A stretch of DNA of 64,000 nucleotides from Erysipelotrichaceae bacterium (GCA_017431825.1 JAFRKI010000014.1:124001-188000), one strand, 5' to 3'; positions 17,505-26,953 are shown, counted from the stretch's first letter. Numbers and translations: made by a program. The notes: generated from the letters alone by a model not told the origin.

Positions 17505-18743
17505 ATGAATATCTACGCAAAAAGAAGAGAAAAACTGCTTAAAGCCATCAAAGGCGACTGTGCCGTCATCCTGTTTTCAGGCAATGCCGTAAACAAGTCC
17601 GAGGATGAATGTTACCCGTTTGACGTCAACCGCAACTTCTATTACCTGACGGGTCTGGAGAACGAATCCATGATCATGGTCCTTTCCAGGATCAACAACG
17701 TCTTCGATGAAAGGCTCTTCATCCTGCCTTATGATGAACTGCTGGCCAAGTGGGTCGGCGGCAGGATGAGCAAGGAAGAAGCGACGGAGATCAGCGACAT
17801 CAGAAACGTCGATGAGTGTTCGGCCCTGGATGACTTCGTTGCCTATCTTTTAAACAGAAACAGAAAGAATCCGGATTTTGAACTGTTCTTTGACCTGTGG
17901 CACTACAGCAGTGAACAGGCTCCGACTCCGGCTTTGAAATATGTCAACAAGATAAAGGAAAGCCATCCGGCTGTGATCGTCAAGGACATCTATCCGTATA
18001 TCGGAAAGATGAGACTCGTTAAGGATAAACACGAGGTAGACTGTATCAGGAAAGCCATCGAGATCACCAACAAGGGCGTCAGAAAGATGATGAGCTCCAT
18101 CAAGCCCGGCATCAACGAGATGGTTATGGAAGGTACTTTCCGATACGTTCTTTATGAGAACCTCTGCGATAAAACGGCTTTTGAAACCATCGCTGCCGGT
18201 GGCAAGCGGGCTACCATCCTTCATTACAGCAGCAACAACAATCTTCTTGAAGACGGCGACATGTTCCTGTGTGACCTGGGTGCCAGCTATAAGAACTACT
18301 GTGCCGACATATCGAGATCATTCCCGGTAAACGGAAAGTTCACCAGGAGACAGAAAGAGATCTATGAACTGGTCCTGAAGGCCCAGAAGCTGGTCGAAAA
18401 GAATGCCAGGCCGGGCGTCAGCATGAGAGAACTCAACAGTCTGGTCGTCGACTTCTATAAGAAGGAACTGCCGAAGCACGGCTTAAAGAAAGACGTAGGC
18501 GAATACTACTATCACAGCGTATCCCATCATCTGGGTCTGGATACCCACGACATCGACGGCGGTATGGGCGCCATCTTAAAGGAAGGCAACGTCATCACCA
18601 ATGAACCCGGTCTTTACATCGAAGACGAAGGCATCGGCATCCGTATCGAAGACGATCTTCTCATCACAAAAACAGGCTGCACTAACCTGGCAGTAAACAT
18701 TCCTAAGACTGTTGAAGATATTGAAAAGATCGCCAAAGGCTGA
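17505..18743 (+). CDS. Xaa-Pro aminopeptidase (M24B)
   Basis: 412 residues: a creatinase-type N-terminal domain and a pita-bread catalytic domain. The dinuclear-metal ligands are in order: CDLGASYKNYCADISRSF (two Asp, about 255-266), HHLGLDTHD (His), NEPGLYIE (Glu) and GIRIEDD (Glu). It removes N-terminal residues ahead of proline in the cytoplasm. The start follows AAGGAGCAATT, 9 nt after thiI, so it is probably co-transcribed with it. Its stop abuts the stop of the convergent metallophosphoesterase gene and no terminator hairpin is visible between them. Confidence 0.93.
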   Translation: MNIYAKRREKLLKAIKGDCAVILFSGNAVNKSEDECYPFDVNRNFYYLTGLENESMIMVLSRINNVFDERLFILPYDELLAKWVGGRMSKEEATEISDIRNVDECSALDDFVAYLLNRNRKNPDFELFFDLWHYSSEQAPTPALKYVNKIKESHPAVIVKDIYPYIGKMRLVKDKHEVDCIRKAIEITNKGVRKMMSSIKPGINEMVMEGTFRYVLYENLCDKTAFETIAAGGKRATILHYSSNNNLLEDGDMFLCDLGASYKNYCADISRSFPVNGKFTRRQKEIYELVLKAQKLVEKNARPGVSMRELNSLVVDFYKKELPKHGLKKDVGEYYYHSVSHHLGLDTHDIDGGMGAILKEGNVITNEPGLYIEDEGIGIRIEDDLLITKTGCTNLAVNIPKTVEDIEKIAKG

Positions 18744-19568
18744 TCAGTCTGCCTTAAGCTTATATAATACGATCTCGGCATCCGCAAACATGCGGATGTC
18801 TTTATTTATGGTACCGACGCCGTTACTGATATCAAGGACAGTACCGCTCAGATAATGCTTGCCTCTGTAGTATTCATCAGCTCCTTCAGGACGGTAGAAG
18901 TAATTGATGACAGGGATATAGACCGGACCGCCCAGGGAATGACCGCTCAGGATATAGTCGCTTTTATCCGCATGCAGCTGTTTGGCAATATCCGGACAGT
19001 GGCTTATCACAAAAGTGTAATATGACGGATTGACACCTTCATAGGCGCTTTCGATATCGGGATCTCCGTTTATCAGCGAATCCACTCCCAAAAGATTTAT
19101 GAAGGAACCGTCGATGTAGATCTTGCCGTTCGTGTTGGTAAGCATCGTGAAGTTCGCTTCCTTCAGGATGCTTTCACTCATTCCATTAAGATGATCTTCA
19201 TCACCAAGTACGGTGTACTTGCCGTAGCGGGCATCGAGCTCTTTAAGCTTATTTAAAAGATATCCGGTATCGATATCCTCATCATTGCTTAAAAGATCAC
19301 CGCCGAAGATGATGATGTCCGGATCGAAGGCATTGATCTTTTCGACGAGTTTGTCGAGGTCTTCTTCCTTTATGTTATGGCCGTAATGAAGATCACAGAA
19401 ATAAGCGATCAGCGTACCGTCAAGGCCATCGTCTATCTTAGAGGATACTATCGTTTCCTCTCTTACTTTAAGGTCGTGAGGATTGACGTTGAAGCCGTTA
19501 TAAAGCAGCAGTGCTATCAGCAGGACTGCGCTTATAATGCCGGTTACGAGACCCTTTTTCTTATTCAT
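18744..19568 (-). CDS. Membrane-anchored metallophosphoesterase-like protein with altered active site
   Basis: 274 residues with an N-terminal membrane helix (about 7-24) and a calcineurin-like fold of the YkuE/YaeI type. Conserved pieces are FCDLHYGH (D-x-H), DIIIFGGDLL (GGD) and VISHCPD. The usual GNHD block reads LGDEDH, and the usual GHTHGG block reads SGHSLGG, so several metal or catalytic ligands are replaced. It may be catalytically weak or have another ligand. There is no Shine-Dalgarno; TAGAAT lies 6 nt before the ATG, suggesting a leaderless message. Confidence 0.78.
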   Translation of the reverse strand: MNKKKGLVTGIISAVLLIALLLYNGFNVNPHDLKVREETIVSSKIDDGLDGTLIAYFCDLHYGHNIKEEDLDKLVEKINAFDPDIIIFGGDLLSNDEDIDTGYLLNKLKELDARYGKYTVLGDEDHLNGMSESILKEANFTMLTNTNGKIYIDGSFINLLGVDSLINGDPDIESAYEGVNPSYYTFVISHCPDIAKQLHADKSDYILSGHSLGGPVYIPVINYFYRPEGADEYYRGKHYLSGTVLDISNGVGTINKDIRMFADAEIVLYKLKAD

Positions 19569-19730
19569 ATAACTATTCTATCAAATAAAAAGAGTGCCAA
19601 GACAGTGATATAATTCACACAATTTTACAAAATTGCAACATTTTTTACATACAAGTTTTATTTATCATAAAAGCGTAGAAAGGTATATGTTTTGTCTCCC
19701 CCTGCAAGAAACACTACCCTTTGTATAAAG

Positions 19731-19761
19731 AAAAGAAAGCCCTCCGGGGCTTTTTTCTTTT
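19731..19761 (-). terminator. Intrinsic terminator of the ytqA-mnmM operon
   Basis: AAAGCCC / GGGGCTTT hairpin flanked by A- and T-runs. It lies just past the end of the minus-strand 70-residue gene and should also work on the plus strand. Confidence 0.8.
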
Positions 19762-19777
19762 GGTGATGATCACACCT

Positions 19778-19990
19778 TTACTGTTCTCTGTCAGCGTCCC
19801 TGATCAGCGATACCGTTCCGTCGCCTCGGCAGTATATCCTGCTCTGGATGTCATATGTGGTATCGGTGTTCTTCCAGTAATAGCCGACATAGTTCTTCAG
19901 ACGATGAAAGGCCATCAGCTTATCGCCGACATCTCTGACCCAGCCGATCGGCATGTTGTTCGCATCTCTGACTTCTTTTTCGTTATCCAT
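19778..19990 (-). CDS. Small 70-residue protein, unknown, in the ytqA-mnmM operon
   Basis: 70 residues, charged and aromatic (MPIGWVRDVGDKLMAFH..., YYWKNTDTTY), with no membrane segment. It is supported by an excellent Shine-Dalgarno (AAAAAGGAGA) that overlaps the last codons of mnmM, 1 nt separation from that gene, and a terminator directly after its stop. Function unknown; its position suggests a link to tRNA modification or simple cotranscription. Confidence 0.65.
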   Translation of the reverse strand: MDNEKEVRDANNMPIGWVRDVGDKLMAFHRLKNYVGYYWKNTDTTYDIQSRIYCRGDGTVSLIRDADREQ

Positions 19991-19991
19991 C

Positions 19992-20519
19992 TTAAATCTC
20001 CTTTTTAATTATATAAACTACAGGTTCCAGCAGGGAGCTGCCTGCTTCATATCTTTCTATGACGTTTATGTCGTTGTCTTTGAAATAATCAGTAAGCAGA
20101 TAGTATTCATCAAGTCCGCCTTTATGTCCTCTGTAGAAGGTGATGACGATATAGCCGTTATCGCTTAGCAGTTCATAGGCTTTCTTGAAGGCGGTAAGCG
20201 TTTCTTCAGCCTTAGTTACCGGAGGATGTTCGCTGTGGGGAAGGTAGCCCAGATTGAAGACGAAGAGCCTGATGTTTCCACCCAGATATTTGTCGATATT
20301 GACATGATTGTCATTTATCAGGGTCACGTTATCGGTATCATTGATCCTAACTCTTGTGCTGGCGATCGCTTCAGGGGATATGTCAAAAGCGATGACCTTA
20401 CCGGCAAGCTTTGATAACAGTAAAGTATCGTTGCCGTTACCGGCCGTCATGTCGACAACGGTATCCTCTTTGGATATAAGACCTTTAAGGTATTTATGTA
20501 CGAAGGTATTAGTCCGCAT
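19992..20519 (-). CDS. mnmM: tRNA U34 methyltransferase MnmM (YtqB family)
   Basis: 175 residues, class I SAM methyltransferase: VVDMTAGNGNDTLLL (SAM motif I) at about 22-36, VIAFDIS (motif II), FNLGYLPHSEH near 90 in place of NPPY, and a basic C-terminal part. The YtqB family was annotated as putative rRNA methylase; Bacillus YtqB (MnmM) methylates 5-aminomethyl-2-thiouridine at tRNA wobble U34. The adjacent radical-SAM gene is the usual partner ytqA (11-nt overlap), which strengthens the call. Confidence 0.85.
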   Translation of the reverse strand: MRTNTFVHKYLKGLISKEDTVVDMTAGNGNDTLLLSKLAGKVIAFDISPEAIASTRVRINDTDNVTLINDNHVNIDKYLGGNIRLFVFNLGYLPHSEHPPVTKAEETLTAFKKAYELLSDNGYIVITFYRGHKGGLDEYYLLTDYFKDNDINVIERYEAGSSLLEPVVYIIKKEI

Positions 20520-21450
20520 ATCTGCTTCCCTGATAAGTATCCTCTTTAACCATGAGCTTGTCGATATCGTTAAGGATGGTGGTCTTGTTTAAAAGCCACT
20601 CCGGTCCGATCAGCTCATCTTTCAGCGGATCACCGGTAAGTCTTTCGATTATGATTTCCGGTTTGAGCAGTTCCAGCTGCCTTACTGTGATCTCGATGTA
20701 TTCTTCTCTGTTTAAGACAGGGAAGGGATCCTTTTCATAGATCTCAGCCAGTTTCGTGTCTTTGATGATATGCAGCATATGGATCTTTATTGCATCAAAC
20801 TTAAGATGGTTTATGTCCCTGATGGTCTTAAGCATGTCTTCTCTTGTTTCATAAGGAAGTCCGTTTATCACATGGACACAGACCTTGATCCTGGTCTTCG
20901 AAAGCCTGTCGATCGCCTTCCTGAAATCTTCAAAGCTGTAGCATCTGTTTAAGAATTCTCCAGTCTTATCGTTTGATGTCTGTAAGCCCAGCTCCAGCCA
21001 TACCGGTTTCTTGTCGCACAGCGAATCAAGATACCTGACAGTCTCTTCTTCAAGACAGTCGCATCTTGTCGCAACAGCTATCTCAGCTACCTCGTCCATT
21101 TCCGTGAACGGCTCCAGCATGCCCTTTATTTTATCTAAAGGACCATAGGTATTGGTAAAGGACTGGAAGTAGGGGATATAGAGTTCATTGGGCCACTTGC
21201 GGTTCATCACTTTCTTATTGTTTTCATACTGGGTAAGAATGTCTTCCCTGATGCTGGTATTGGCATCACCGCTGCCTTTTCCCGAACAGAAGATGCAGCC
21301 TCCGTATCCTTTAGAGCCGTCTCTGTTTGGACAGGTAAAATGACCGTCGATCATGACTTTGGCGACCTTGGCATCATACCTGTTCTTAAGATAATAATTG
21401 AAGGTATGATAGCGTTTATTGTCCAGTGTATAAGGAAAACTGTTTTCCAT
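20509..21450 (-). CDS. ytqA: Radical SAM protein, YtqA family (TIGR01212-like)
   Basis: 313 residues. The N-terminal Cys motif reads HFTCPNRDG...GGCIFCSG, the long C-X(n)-CxxC form typical of this family, followed by a radical-SAM barrel (VWLELGLQTSND, CVHVINGLPYET). In Firmicutes it is paired with YtqB and is thought to act on wobble-uridine side-chain modification (the name MnmL has been used). There is no Shine-Dalgarno: TATAAT at 21457-21462 lies 6 nt before the ATG, so the transcript is probably leaderless. It is divergent from the leuS T-box promoter. Confidence 0.88.
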   Translation of the reverse strand: MENSFPYTLDNKRYHTFNYYLKNRYDAKVAKVMIDGHFTCPNRDGSKGYGGCIFCSGKGSGDANTSIREDILTQYENNKKVMNRKWPNELYIPYFQSFTNTYGPLDKIKGMLEPFTEMDEVAEIAVATRCDCLEEETVRYLDSLCDKKPVWLELGLQTSNDKTGEFLNRCYSFEDFRKAIDRLSKTRIKVCVHVINGLPYETREDMLKTIRDINHLKFDAIKIHMLHIIKDTKLAEIYEKDPFPVLNREEYIEITVRQLELLKPEIIIERLTGDPLKDELIGPEWLLNKTTILNDIDKLMVKEDTYQGSRYAD

Positions 21451-21466
21451 AAATTAATTATAACAA

Positions 21467-21495
21467 TTGCATTTTGGGAAAATAAAAACTATCAT
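21467..21495 (+). promoter_or_regulatory. leuS promoter
   Basis: TTGCAT (21467-21472), a 17-nt spacer, then TATCAT (21490-21495), immediately upstream of the T-box leader. Confidence 0.7.
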
Positions 21496-21502
21496 TAAAG
21501 GG

Positions 21503-21685
21503 TAATCGTTAAGAATAGTAGTCATGAAAAGGTCATAGAGAGCCGCTGTACGGTGGAAAGCGGAACCCGGAAGTGATGAACTGGCTTAATATAAGGATTG
21601 ATCGTATGCCGGCGTTAACGGTTAGAGTAAAAATAAAGGTGGTACCGCGCTATTGCGCCCTTGGGCTGCCTTTTTATTTTGGAGG
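21503..21685 (+). ncRNA. T-box leader of leuS
   Basis: The conserved T-box sequence AGGTGGTACCGCG is at 21637-21649. Upstream is a Stem I-like region (AGAGAGCCGCTG...GGTGGAAAGCGG) in which GAA-CTG at 21578-21583 fits the specifier position; CUG is a Leu codon and agrees with the leuS gene downstream. The element ends in a GC-rich 3' arm and TTTTTATTTT. Uncharged tRNA-Leu should stabilise the antiterminator and allow leuS transcription. Confidence 0.9.
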
Positions 21686-21689
21686 TACT

Positions 21690-24086
21690 ATGGCAGTATT
21701 TGATTTTAAAGAGATCGAAAAGAAGTGGCAGAAGTTCTGGGAAGACAGCGAAACGTTCAAAACGGATATCAGGGATTTCAGCAAGCCTAAATACTATGTG
21801 CTGGACATGTTCCCGTATCCAAGCGGTGTCGGTCTGCATGCCGGACATCCGGAAGGCTATACGGCTACCGATATCATGGCCAGATTCAAAAGGATGCAGG
21901 GATTCAACGTCCTTCATCCGATGGGCTTTGACAGCTTCGGCCTGCCGGCAGAACAGTATGCCATCCAGACCGGAAACCATCCGGCCGGCTTTACTCAGAA
22001 GAATATCGAGACCTTCACCCAGCAGCTGAAGAGCCTTGGCTTCTCCTATGACTGGAGCAGAGTCGTATCCACTTCTGATCCTGACTATTATAAATGGACC
22101 CAATGGATCTTTATCCAGCTTTTCAAGGACGGCTATGCCCGATGCGTGGACATGCCGGTCAACTGGTGTGAAGAACTGGGAACGGTCTTAGCCAACGATG
22201 AAGTCATCGACGGCAAGTCCGAAAGAGGCGGCTATCCGGTAGTGCGTAAGAACATGAAGCAGTGGATCATGGATATCCCGGCTTTTGCGGAGAAACTGCT
22301 GGAGAACCTTGAGACCATCGACTGGCCGGAATCCACTAAGGAGATGCAGCGCAACTGGATCGGCAAGTCCATTGGTGCTGAAGTTACCTTTAAGATCGAC
22401 GGACATGATGAAGAATTCACCGTCTTTACCACCCGTTGCGATACCCTGTTCGGTGCAACATACTGCGTGCTTTCTCCGGAACATCCGCTGGTCGATAAGA
22501 TCACCACTCCTGATAAGAAGGTTGAAGTGGAAAGATATAAACAGGAATGTGCTTCCAAGTCCGAGATGGAAAGGACCGAACTCAATAAGGAAAAGACCGG
22601 CGTCTTTACCGGCGCTTATGCGATAAATCCGTGCAACGGCAAGAAGATACCGATCTGGATCTCCGACTATGTCTTAATGACCTACGGTACCGGCGCCATC
22701 ATGGCTGTTCCGGCTCACGATACCCGAGACTATGAATTCGCTAAGAAGTTCGGTCTAGAGATCATACAGGTCCTTGAAGGCGGAGACATCTCCAAGGAAG
22801 CCTGGACGGAAGACGGTATCCATATCAATTCCGGTTTCATGGACGGTCTTGATAAGGAAAAAGCCATCGAAAAGATGCTGGAATGGCTCGAAGAAAAAGG
22901 CTTAGGCAGAAAGAAAGTCAACTACCGTATCCGTGAATGGATCTTTGCGAGACAAAGATACTGGGGCGAACCGATACCGGTCATCCATTATGAAGACGGA
23001 ACGGTAGGCGTGCTTGACGATGAAGATCTGCCGCTTATCCTGCCTGAACTTGAAGACTACGGTCCTAGCAAGACCGGTGCTCCTTTAGACAAGGCAACGG
23101 ACTGGGTAAACGTGGAATACCACGGTAAGAAAGGCAAGAGAGAAACATCTACAATGCCGGGAAGTGCCGGATCCTCATGGTACTTCTTGAGATACATCGA
23201 TCCGCATAACGACAAGGAATTTGCGGAATATGAACTGATGAAACACTGGCTTCCGGTCGATCTCTATATCGGCGGACCTGAACATGCGGTAGGACATCTG
23301 CTTTATTCCCGTATGTGGAACAACTATCTCCATGACAAGGGTCTGGTACCGGTAGCTGAGCCTTTCCAGAAGCTCGTACATCAGGGCTATATCCTCGGAT
23401 CCAACGGACTCAAGATGGGCAAGCGTTTCCCTGAATACGTCGTAAATCCTAATGACGTCATCAGAGACTACGGTGCCGATACATTGAGATTATATGAAAT
23501 GTTCATGGGACCGTTAGAGGCTGATAAGCCTTGGTCTGCGCAGAACCTTGAAGGTACCTTCAGATGGCTCGAAAGAGTATGGAGACTCGTCGTCGAATCC
23601 GGCAAGGTAACCGAAGAGAATGACGGCAAGCTCGATTACGTATACAACTATACGGTCAAGAAGGTAACAGAAGATATTGAGAGCCTCAATCTCAATACCG
23701 CCATCTCCCAGATGATGATCTTCATCAACGAGTGCTATAAGGAAGAGAAACTCTATAAGGACTATGCCGTAAATTTCGTACAGATGCTCTCGGTCTATGC
23801 TCCGCATGTCGGCAACGAAATGTATGAGATCCTTACCGGAAAGAATGATCTGGCCTACAGACCTTGGCCGAAATATGATGCAGCCAAACTGGTACAGAAC
23901 GAAAAGGAGGTTGTCGTCCAGGTAAACGGCAAGGTCAGAGCCAAGTTCAATGCCCCTAGCGACATGCCGGATGAAGAGCTTTATGAGGAAGCCCTGAAAC
24001 TGGACAACGTTCAGAAGTTCATCGACGGCAAGGAGATCAAGAAGCACTTTGTCATCAAGAACAGGATGGTCAACATCGTAGTTTAA
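21690..24086 (+). CDS. leuS: Leucyl-tRNA synthetase
   Basis: 798 residues, normal for bacterial LeuRS. The HIGH motif is present as LHAGHPEG near residue 48. The CP1 editing domain with its Thr-rich motif ([13 protein letters not shown]) is present, as are the catalytic-core blocks [13 protein letters not shown] and [16 protein letters not shown]. The KMSKS loop reads [15 protein letters not shown] instead. The start follows a strong GGAGG. It charges tRNA-Leu. Expression is under the upstream T-box; a terminator follows about 115 nt after the stop. Confidence 0.97.
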   Translation: MAVFDFKEIEKKWQKFWEDSETFKTDIRDFSKPKYYVLDMFPYPSGVGLHAGHPEGYTATDIMARFKRMQGFNVLHPMGFDSFGLPAEQYAIQTGNHPAGFTQKNIETFTQQLKSLGFSYDWSRVVSTSDPDYYKWTQWIFIQLFKDGYARCVDMPVNWCEELGTVLANDEVIDGKSERGGYPVVRKNMKQWIMDIPAFAEKLLENLETIDWPESTKEMQRNWIGKSIGAEVTFKIDGHDEEFTVFTTRCDTLFGATYCVLSPEHPLVDKITTPDKKVEVERYKQECASKSEMERTELNKEKTGVFTGAYAINPCNGKKIPIWISDYVLMTYGTGAIMAVPAHDTRDYEFAKKFGLEIIQVLEGGDISKEAWTEDGIHINSGFMDGLDKEKAIEKMLEWLEEKGLGRKKVNYRIREWIFARQRYWGEPIPVIHYEDGTVGVLDDEDLPLILPELEDYGPSKTGAPLDKATDWVNVEYHGKKGKRETSTMPGSAGSSWYFLRYIDPHNDKEFAEYELMKHWLPVDLYIGGPEHAVGHLLYSRMWNNYLHDKGLVPVAEPFQKLVHQGYILGSNGLKMGKRFPEYVVNPNDVIRDYGADTLRLYEMFMGPLEADKPWSAQNLEGTFRWLERVWRLVVESGKVTEENDGKLDYVYNYTVKKVTEDIESLNLNTAISQMMIFINECYKEEKLYKDYAVNFVQMLSVYAPHVGNEMYEILTGKNDLAYRPWPKYDAAKLVQNEKEVVVQVNGKVRAKFNAPSDMPDEELYEEALKLDNVQKFIDGKEIKKHFVIKNRMVNIVV

Positions 24087-24200
24087 TGAATTAAAGAATA
24101 TCGAATAATAAAAAAATCGCAGTCATTAGATGGGTGTTTATAAGGCAGTTTAGAACAAAAACCGATTTGGGCATCTGGCTGGCAGGATTGGATACAAAAA

Positions 24201-24246
24201 GGAAGATGATCCGCATTTTCATGTGCAGGTCATCTTCCTATTTTTC
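24201..24246. terminator. Terminator between leuS and the GyrI-like operon
   Basis: GGAAGATGA (24201-24209) pairs with TCATCTTCC (24230-24238), followed by TATTTTT. It is preceded by AAAAA, so it can act on both convergent units. Confidence 0.75.
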
Positions 24247-24273
24247 GTGGTGGTACTGTAATTGTTAATCTGC

Positions 24274-25167
24274 TTATTCTTTTCTCTTCACCGGCACCCA
24301 GATCGCGCTATGGTAGTCGGGATCGGTTTTTTCACCGTTCACACAATCATACCACTCCACGCTGGCGTTGCCGCAAAGCTCGTACTCCAGATTGCCGGGC
24401 AACCATTCCCTGAAGATTCGCGTGTTCACGCTCTGAAGTGCATCCGGGATTGGACCAATGCAGTTGAACACCGCCCAGTCGCTCCTGGGAAATTCATAGA
24501 CAACCATGCCTTCCGGTACATCGCCGCCCGTGTATTTACCGGCAACGAGATACCGGAACTTTCCGCCGCCAATGTCATCGATACAGACGCCATATTCCCC
24601 GATGCAGTTATCTACCAGAGCCTGCTCATAGGGATTCGCCGGAGTGTTTCCGGCATACACGCTCAAAGCATACTTTTCACAGATCTCATCCCAGAACTTC
24701 GGAATTTCTGCATAGGCAGTTTCATTATCGAAAACCTTCTGAAAACCGATGACCTTGAACGGAAACATTGGTGTGATTTTGTAGTCCATCTGATTACCTC
24801 CCTGAATGGATAGTTTGATCATCAAGGGAAGGAATGTGTTGATTGCCGCTCCACCGCGCACCTGTGATGGCGTTGCGCCATGGAACCGGGAAAAAGCTTT
24901 CGTAAAGCTCTCCGGCGTTTCATAGCCGTACCGAAGTGCAATGTCGATCACTTTATCATCCGTCTCCTTCAGATCCAACGCCGCCCGGTACAGCCTTCGG
25001 TTCCTGATATACTCCCCGATACCGTATCCGGTCATCAGAGAGAATCCCTTCTGAAGAAAGAACGGAGAAAGATATACCCGATCCGCCACATCCTGCGCAC
25101 TGATGTTGTCAGTCAGATGCTCTTCCATATAATCGATTGCTGTTCGGATGCTGGTAAGCCACTCCAT
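24274..25167 (-). CDS. AraC-family regulator with C-terminal GyrI-like effector domain
   Basis: 297 residues. The N-terminal AraC DNA-binding domain (about 1-100) has two helix-turn-helices: ISAQDVADRVYLSPFFLQKGF and VIDIALRYGYETPESFTKAF. The C-terminal ~150 residues are a GyrI-like (SOUL/SbmC-type) small-molecule-binding domain with typical tail blocks (VYEFPRSDWAVFNC, EWYDC, IWVPVKRKE). The start was chosen at MEWLTSIRTAI, 7 nt after AAAGGAGG. Regulators of this build usually sense drugs or amphipathic compounds. Base and codon use look GC-richer than neighbouring genes. It is probably co-transcribed with the GyrI-like gene upstream. Confidence 0.9.
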   Translation of the reverse strand: MEWLTSIRTAIDYMEEHLTDNISAQDVADRVYLSPFFLQKGFSLMTGYGIGEYIRNRRLYRAALDLKETDDKVIDIALRYGYETPESFTKAFSRFHGATPSQVRGGAAINTFLPLMIKLSIQGGNQMDYKITPMFPFKVIGFQKVFDNETAYAEIPKFWDEICEKYALSVYAGNTPANPYEQALVDNCIGEYGVCIDDIGGGKFRYLVAGKYTGGDVPEGMVVYEFPRSDWAVFNCIGPIPDALQSVNTRIFREWLPGNLEYELCGNASVEWYDCVNGEKTDPDYHSAIWVPVKRKE

Positions 25168-25253
25168 CGACCGGCCTCCTTTCCTTGACGGGATCATTGT
25201 ATCTGATGAAGCGAAAATCGTCCTGTCATTTTCTGCTCAGATCTGTCCTGTCC

Positions 25254-25886
25254 TTATCCTTTCCTGATCGGGTGCCGAATCACAGTTTTCAGCCTTTCCG
25301 GTTCCACTTTTCTTGCGTCGCTCAGATAAATCTCATGGTGCATTCTCTGACTTGTTATGTCCAGCACATATCCCTGGGACTCCATGTATTCATGCATCCG
25401 GGCAACTGTCGCGGGTTCATCGTCATAGGAACCTGCATGCATGCATTGAACGCACAGCCCCTCATCATAGGTAAAGAACTCTGTCTTCGAGAAATCTGTC
25501 TTCTTTTTTCTTGTCGCTTCCTCGACGGCCCATGCAAAATCATCTGCAGTCACAAAATCGGGCAGACGGATCACGGAGATCCACTGAAAGTCCTCTTTAC
25601 AGGCATAGTCAATGCCCTGAACCCCGTCTTGCCACCAGAAACCTTCCAGCGGAGGAACGACGTAATCGAAATAGCCATCGATGCGACGATCCCCCATTTT
25701 GCTCATCTTGATGGTAAAGGCGATGCCATACAGCAGCCCGATGGACTGATTGTACTCGCCATCCTCCTGATTGGGGTCGCCCTGTCCTCGGACTGCAATA
25801 TAATTCATGGACGACACGGTTACGATGCCGGGCTTATTCTTTGGCATGTAGAATTCTTTGTATTCTCTTTTGAAATCAAAAGCCAT
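25254..25886 (-). CDS. Stand-alone GyrI-like small-molecule-binding protein
   Basis: 210 residues of the GyrI-like family found in clostridia: the start MAFDFKREYKEFYMPKNKP, the block FDYVVPPLEGFWWQDG, and the C-terminal GSYDDEPATVARMHEYM and RHPIRKG. It lies directly upstream of the AraC-GyrI regulator on the same strand (86-nt gap), so the two probably form a sensor/regulator pair. CGGAGGA precedes the start. Its chemistry is unknown; family members bind or sometimes hydrolyse hydrophobic compounds. Confidence 0.85.
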   Translation of the reverse strand: MAFDFKREYKEFYMPKNKPGIVTVSSMNYIAVRGQGDPNQEDGEYNQSIGLLYGIAFTIKMSKMGDRRIDGYFDYVVPPLEGFWWQDGVQGIDYACKEDFQWISVIRLPDFVTADDFAWAVEEATRKKKTDFSKTEFFTYDEGLCVQCMHAGSYDDEPATVARMHEYMESQGYVLDITSQRMHHEIYLSDARKVEPERLKTVIRHPIRKG

Positions 25887-25990
25887 TGCTCTGTCCTCCG
25901 AGTTTGCTATTTCTTATCTGACGACCACACCAGGATGGGCGATGGCCCCGGCCTTTACTGCGATGTTTTCTTTTTTTATATGTCTATCTG

Positions 25991-26953
25991 TTACTGTTTC
26001 TTACACATCACCGATCCGTTAAACATCGGCAGAAAGATGTATCCCTGTCTGTCCAGACCTTCGATTATCTCCGGCAGACAGGCCAGGGTATTATTGGAAT
26101 AGTCATGCATGAGGACGACCAGGATGTTCTTGCCGCCTGTTGCCGTCAGGACGTTGTCGCGGTATTCGGCAGCTGAGAGAACCACCTTACCCCCATCTCC
26201 CGTTGCGGCATTCCAGTCGACATAACCGTATCCTTCCGATACCAGATAATCGATCATGTCCTGAACGTAGCTCTTGCTTCTGGCAGTATCGCTTCCTCCC
26301 GGAAAACGGAAGACGTTGGTCGTATAGCCGTAACGTTCATAGATGAAGTTCTTGTTGTCGATGACGGATTTCTTGAAGGCATCGACCGAACTGTAGACAC
26401 CGGTCGGACCGAACTTGTGGATGGAAGTATGATTGCCCAGGGTATGACCGGAAGCGATGATACGTCTGTAGATGGCGTCATAGTCCGCATCCTGATCTTC
26501 AAAACCGGTCTCGGCACACTTCATCAGATAGAAGAAGGTAGCCGGCACATCATATTCATCAAGCACGTCCAGGAACTTGGTGGAAAGATAATAAGGTCCG
26601 TCATCAAAGGTCAGGTAGGCGATCTTGACGTCGCTTTCACCGTTCAGGATCTTCTGTTCAAGGTCACTGATGATATCGAAGTACTCTTTCTTGGTGCTCT
26701 CGAGATTATCCTTCATGCCCGTATAGTAGGCAAGGGTATCACTGATCTCGTCCATCTTCGCATCAGTTTCTGCCAATGCAGCTTCCCTGGCTTCCAGTTC
26801 CTTGAGCAGAGTCTCGTTTTCTTCCTTTAAAGGAAGAGACTGTTGATAGAGAAAGAAGCACAGAGCGAGGGCTGCTATCGTTAATACCGCGGACAGGATA
26901 TGAACGATGACTAATCGATTTCGGCTTTTAACTGATCCATTCTTTTCAGCCAT
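25991..26953 (-). CDS. Membrane-anchored polysaccharide deacetylase
   Basis: 320 residues. An N-terminal membrane helix (about 13-32) and coiled coil (35-95) precede a NodB-type carbohydrate esterase 4 domain: TFDDGPY (catalytic Asp and metal Asp, near 116), SGHTLGNHTSIH (the HxxxH metal ligands) and FRFPGGSD. It probably de-N-acetylates peptidoglycan or another surface glycan outside the membrane. The Shine-Dalgarno AAAGGAG lies inside the 3' end of the preceding gene (43-nt overlap). Confidence 0.9.
   Translation of the reverse strand: MAEKNGSVKSRNRLVIVHILSAVLTIAALALCFFLYQQSLPLKEENETLLKELEAREAALAETDAKMDEISDTLAYYTGMKDNLESTKKEYFDIISDLEQKILNGESDVKIAYLTFDDGPYYLSTKFLDVLDEYDVPATFFYLMKCAETGFEDQDADYDAIYRRIIASGHTLGNHTSIHKFGPTGVYSSVDAFKKSVIDNKNFIYERYGYTTNVFRFPGGSDTARSKSYVQDMIDYLVSEGYGYVDWNAATGDGGKVVLSAAEYRDNVLTATGGKNILVVLMHDYSNNTLACLPEIIEGLDRQGYIFLPMFNGSVMCKKQ

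Noticed and set aside
24087-24200. Sequence between leuS and the terminator, checked for a small gene or a mobile-element end
   Set aside because: No inverted repeat, target duplication or ORF with a start signal; only a short open stretch that runs into the hairpin.
25185-26102. Plus-strand reading frame (about 305 codons) opposite the GyrI-like gene
   Set aside because: Antisense to a recognised protein; low-complexity translation and no initiation site.
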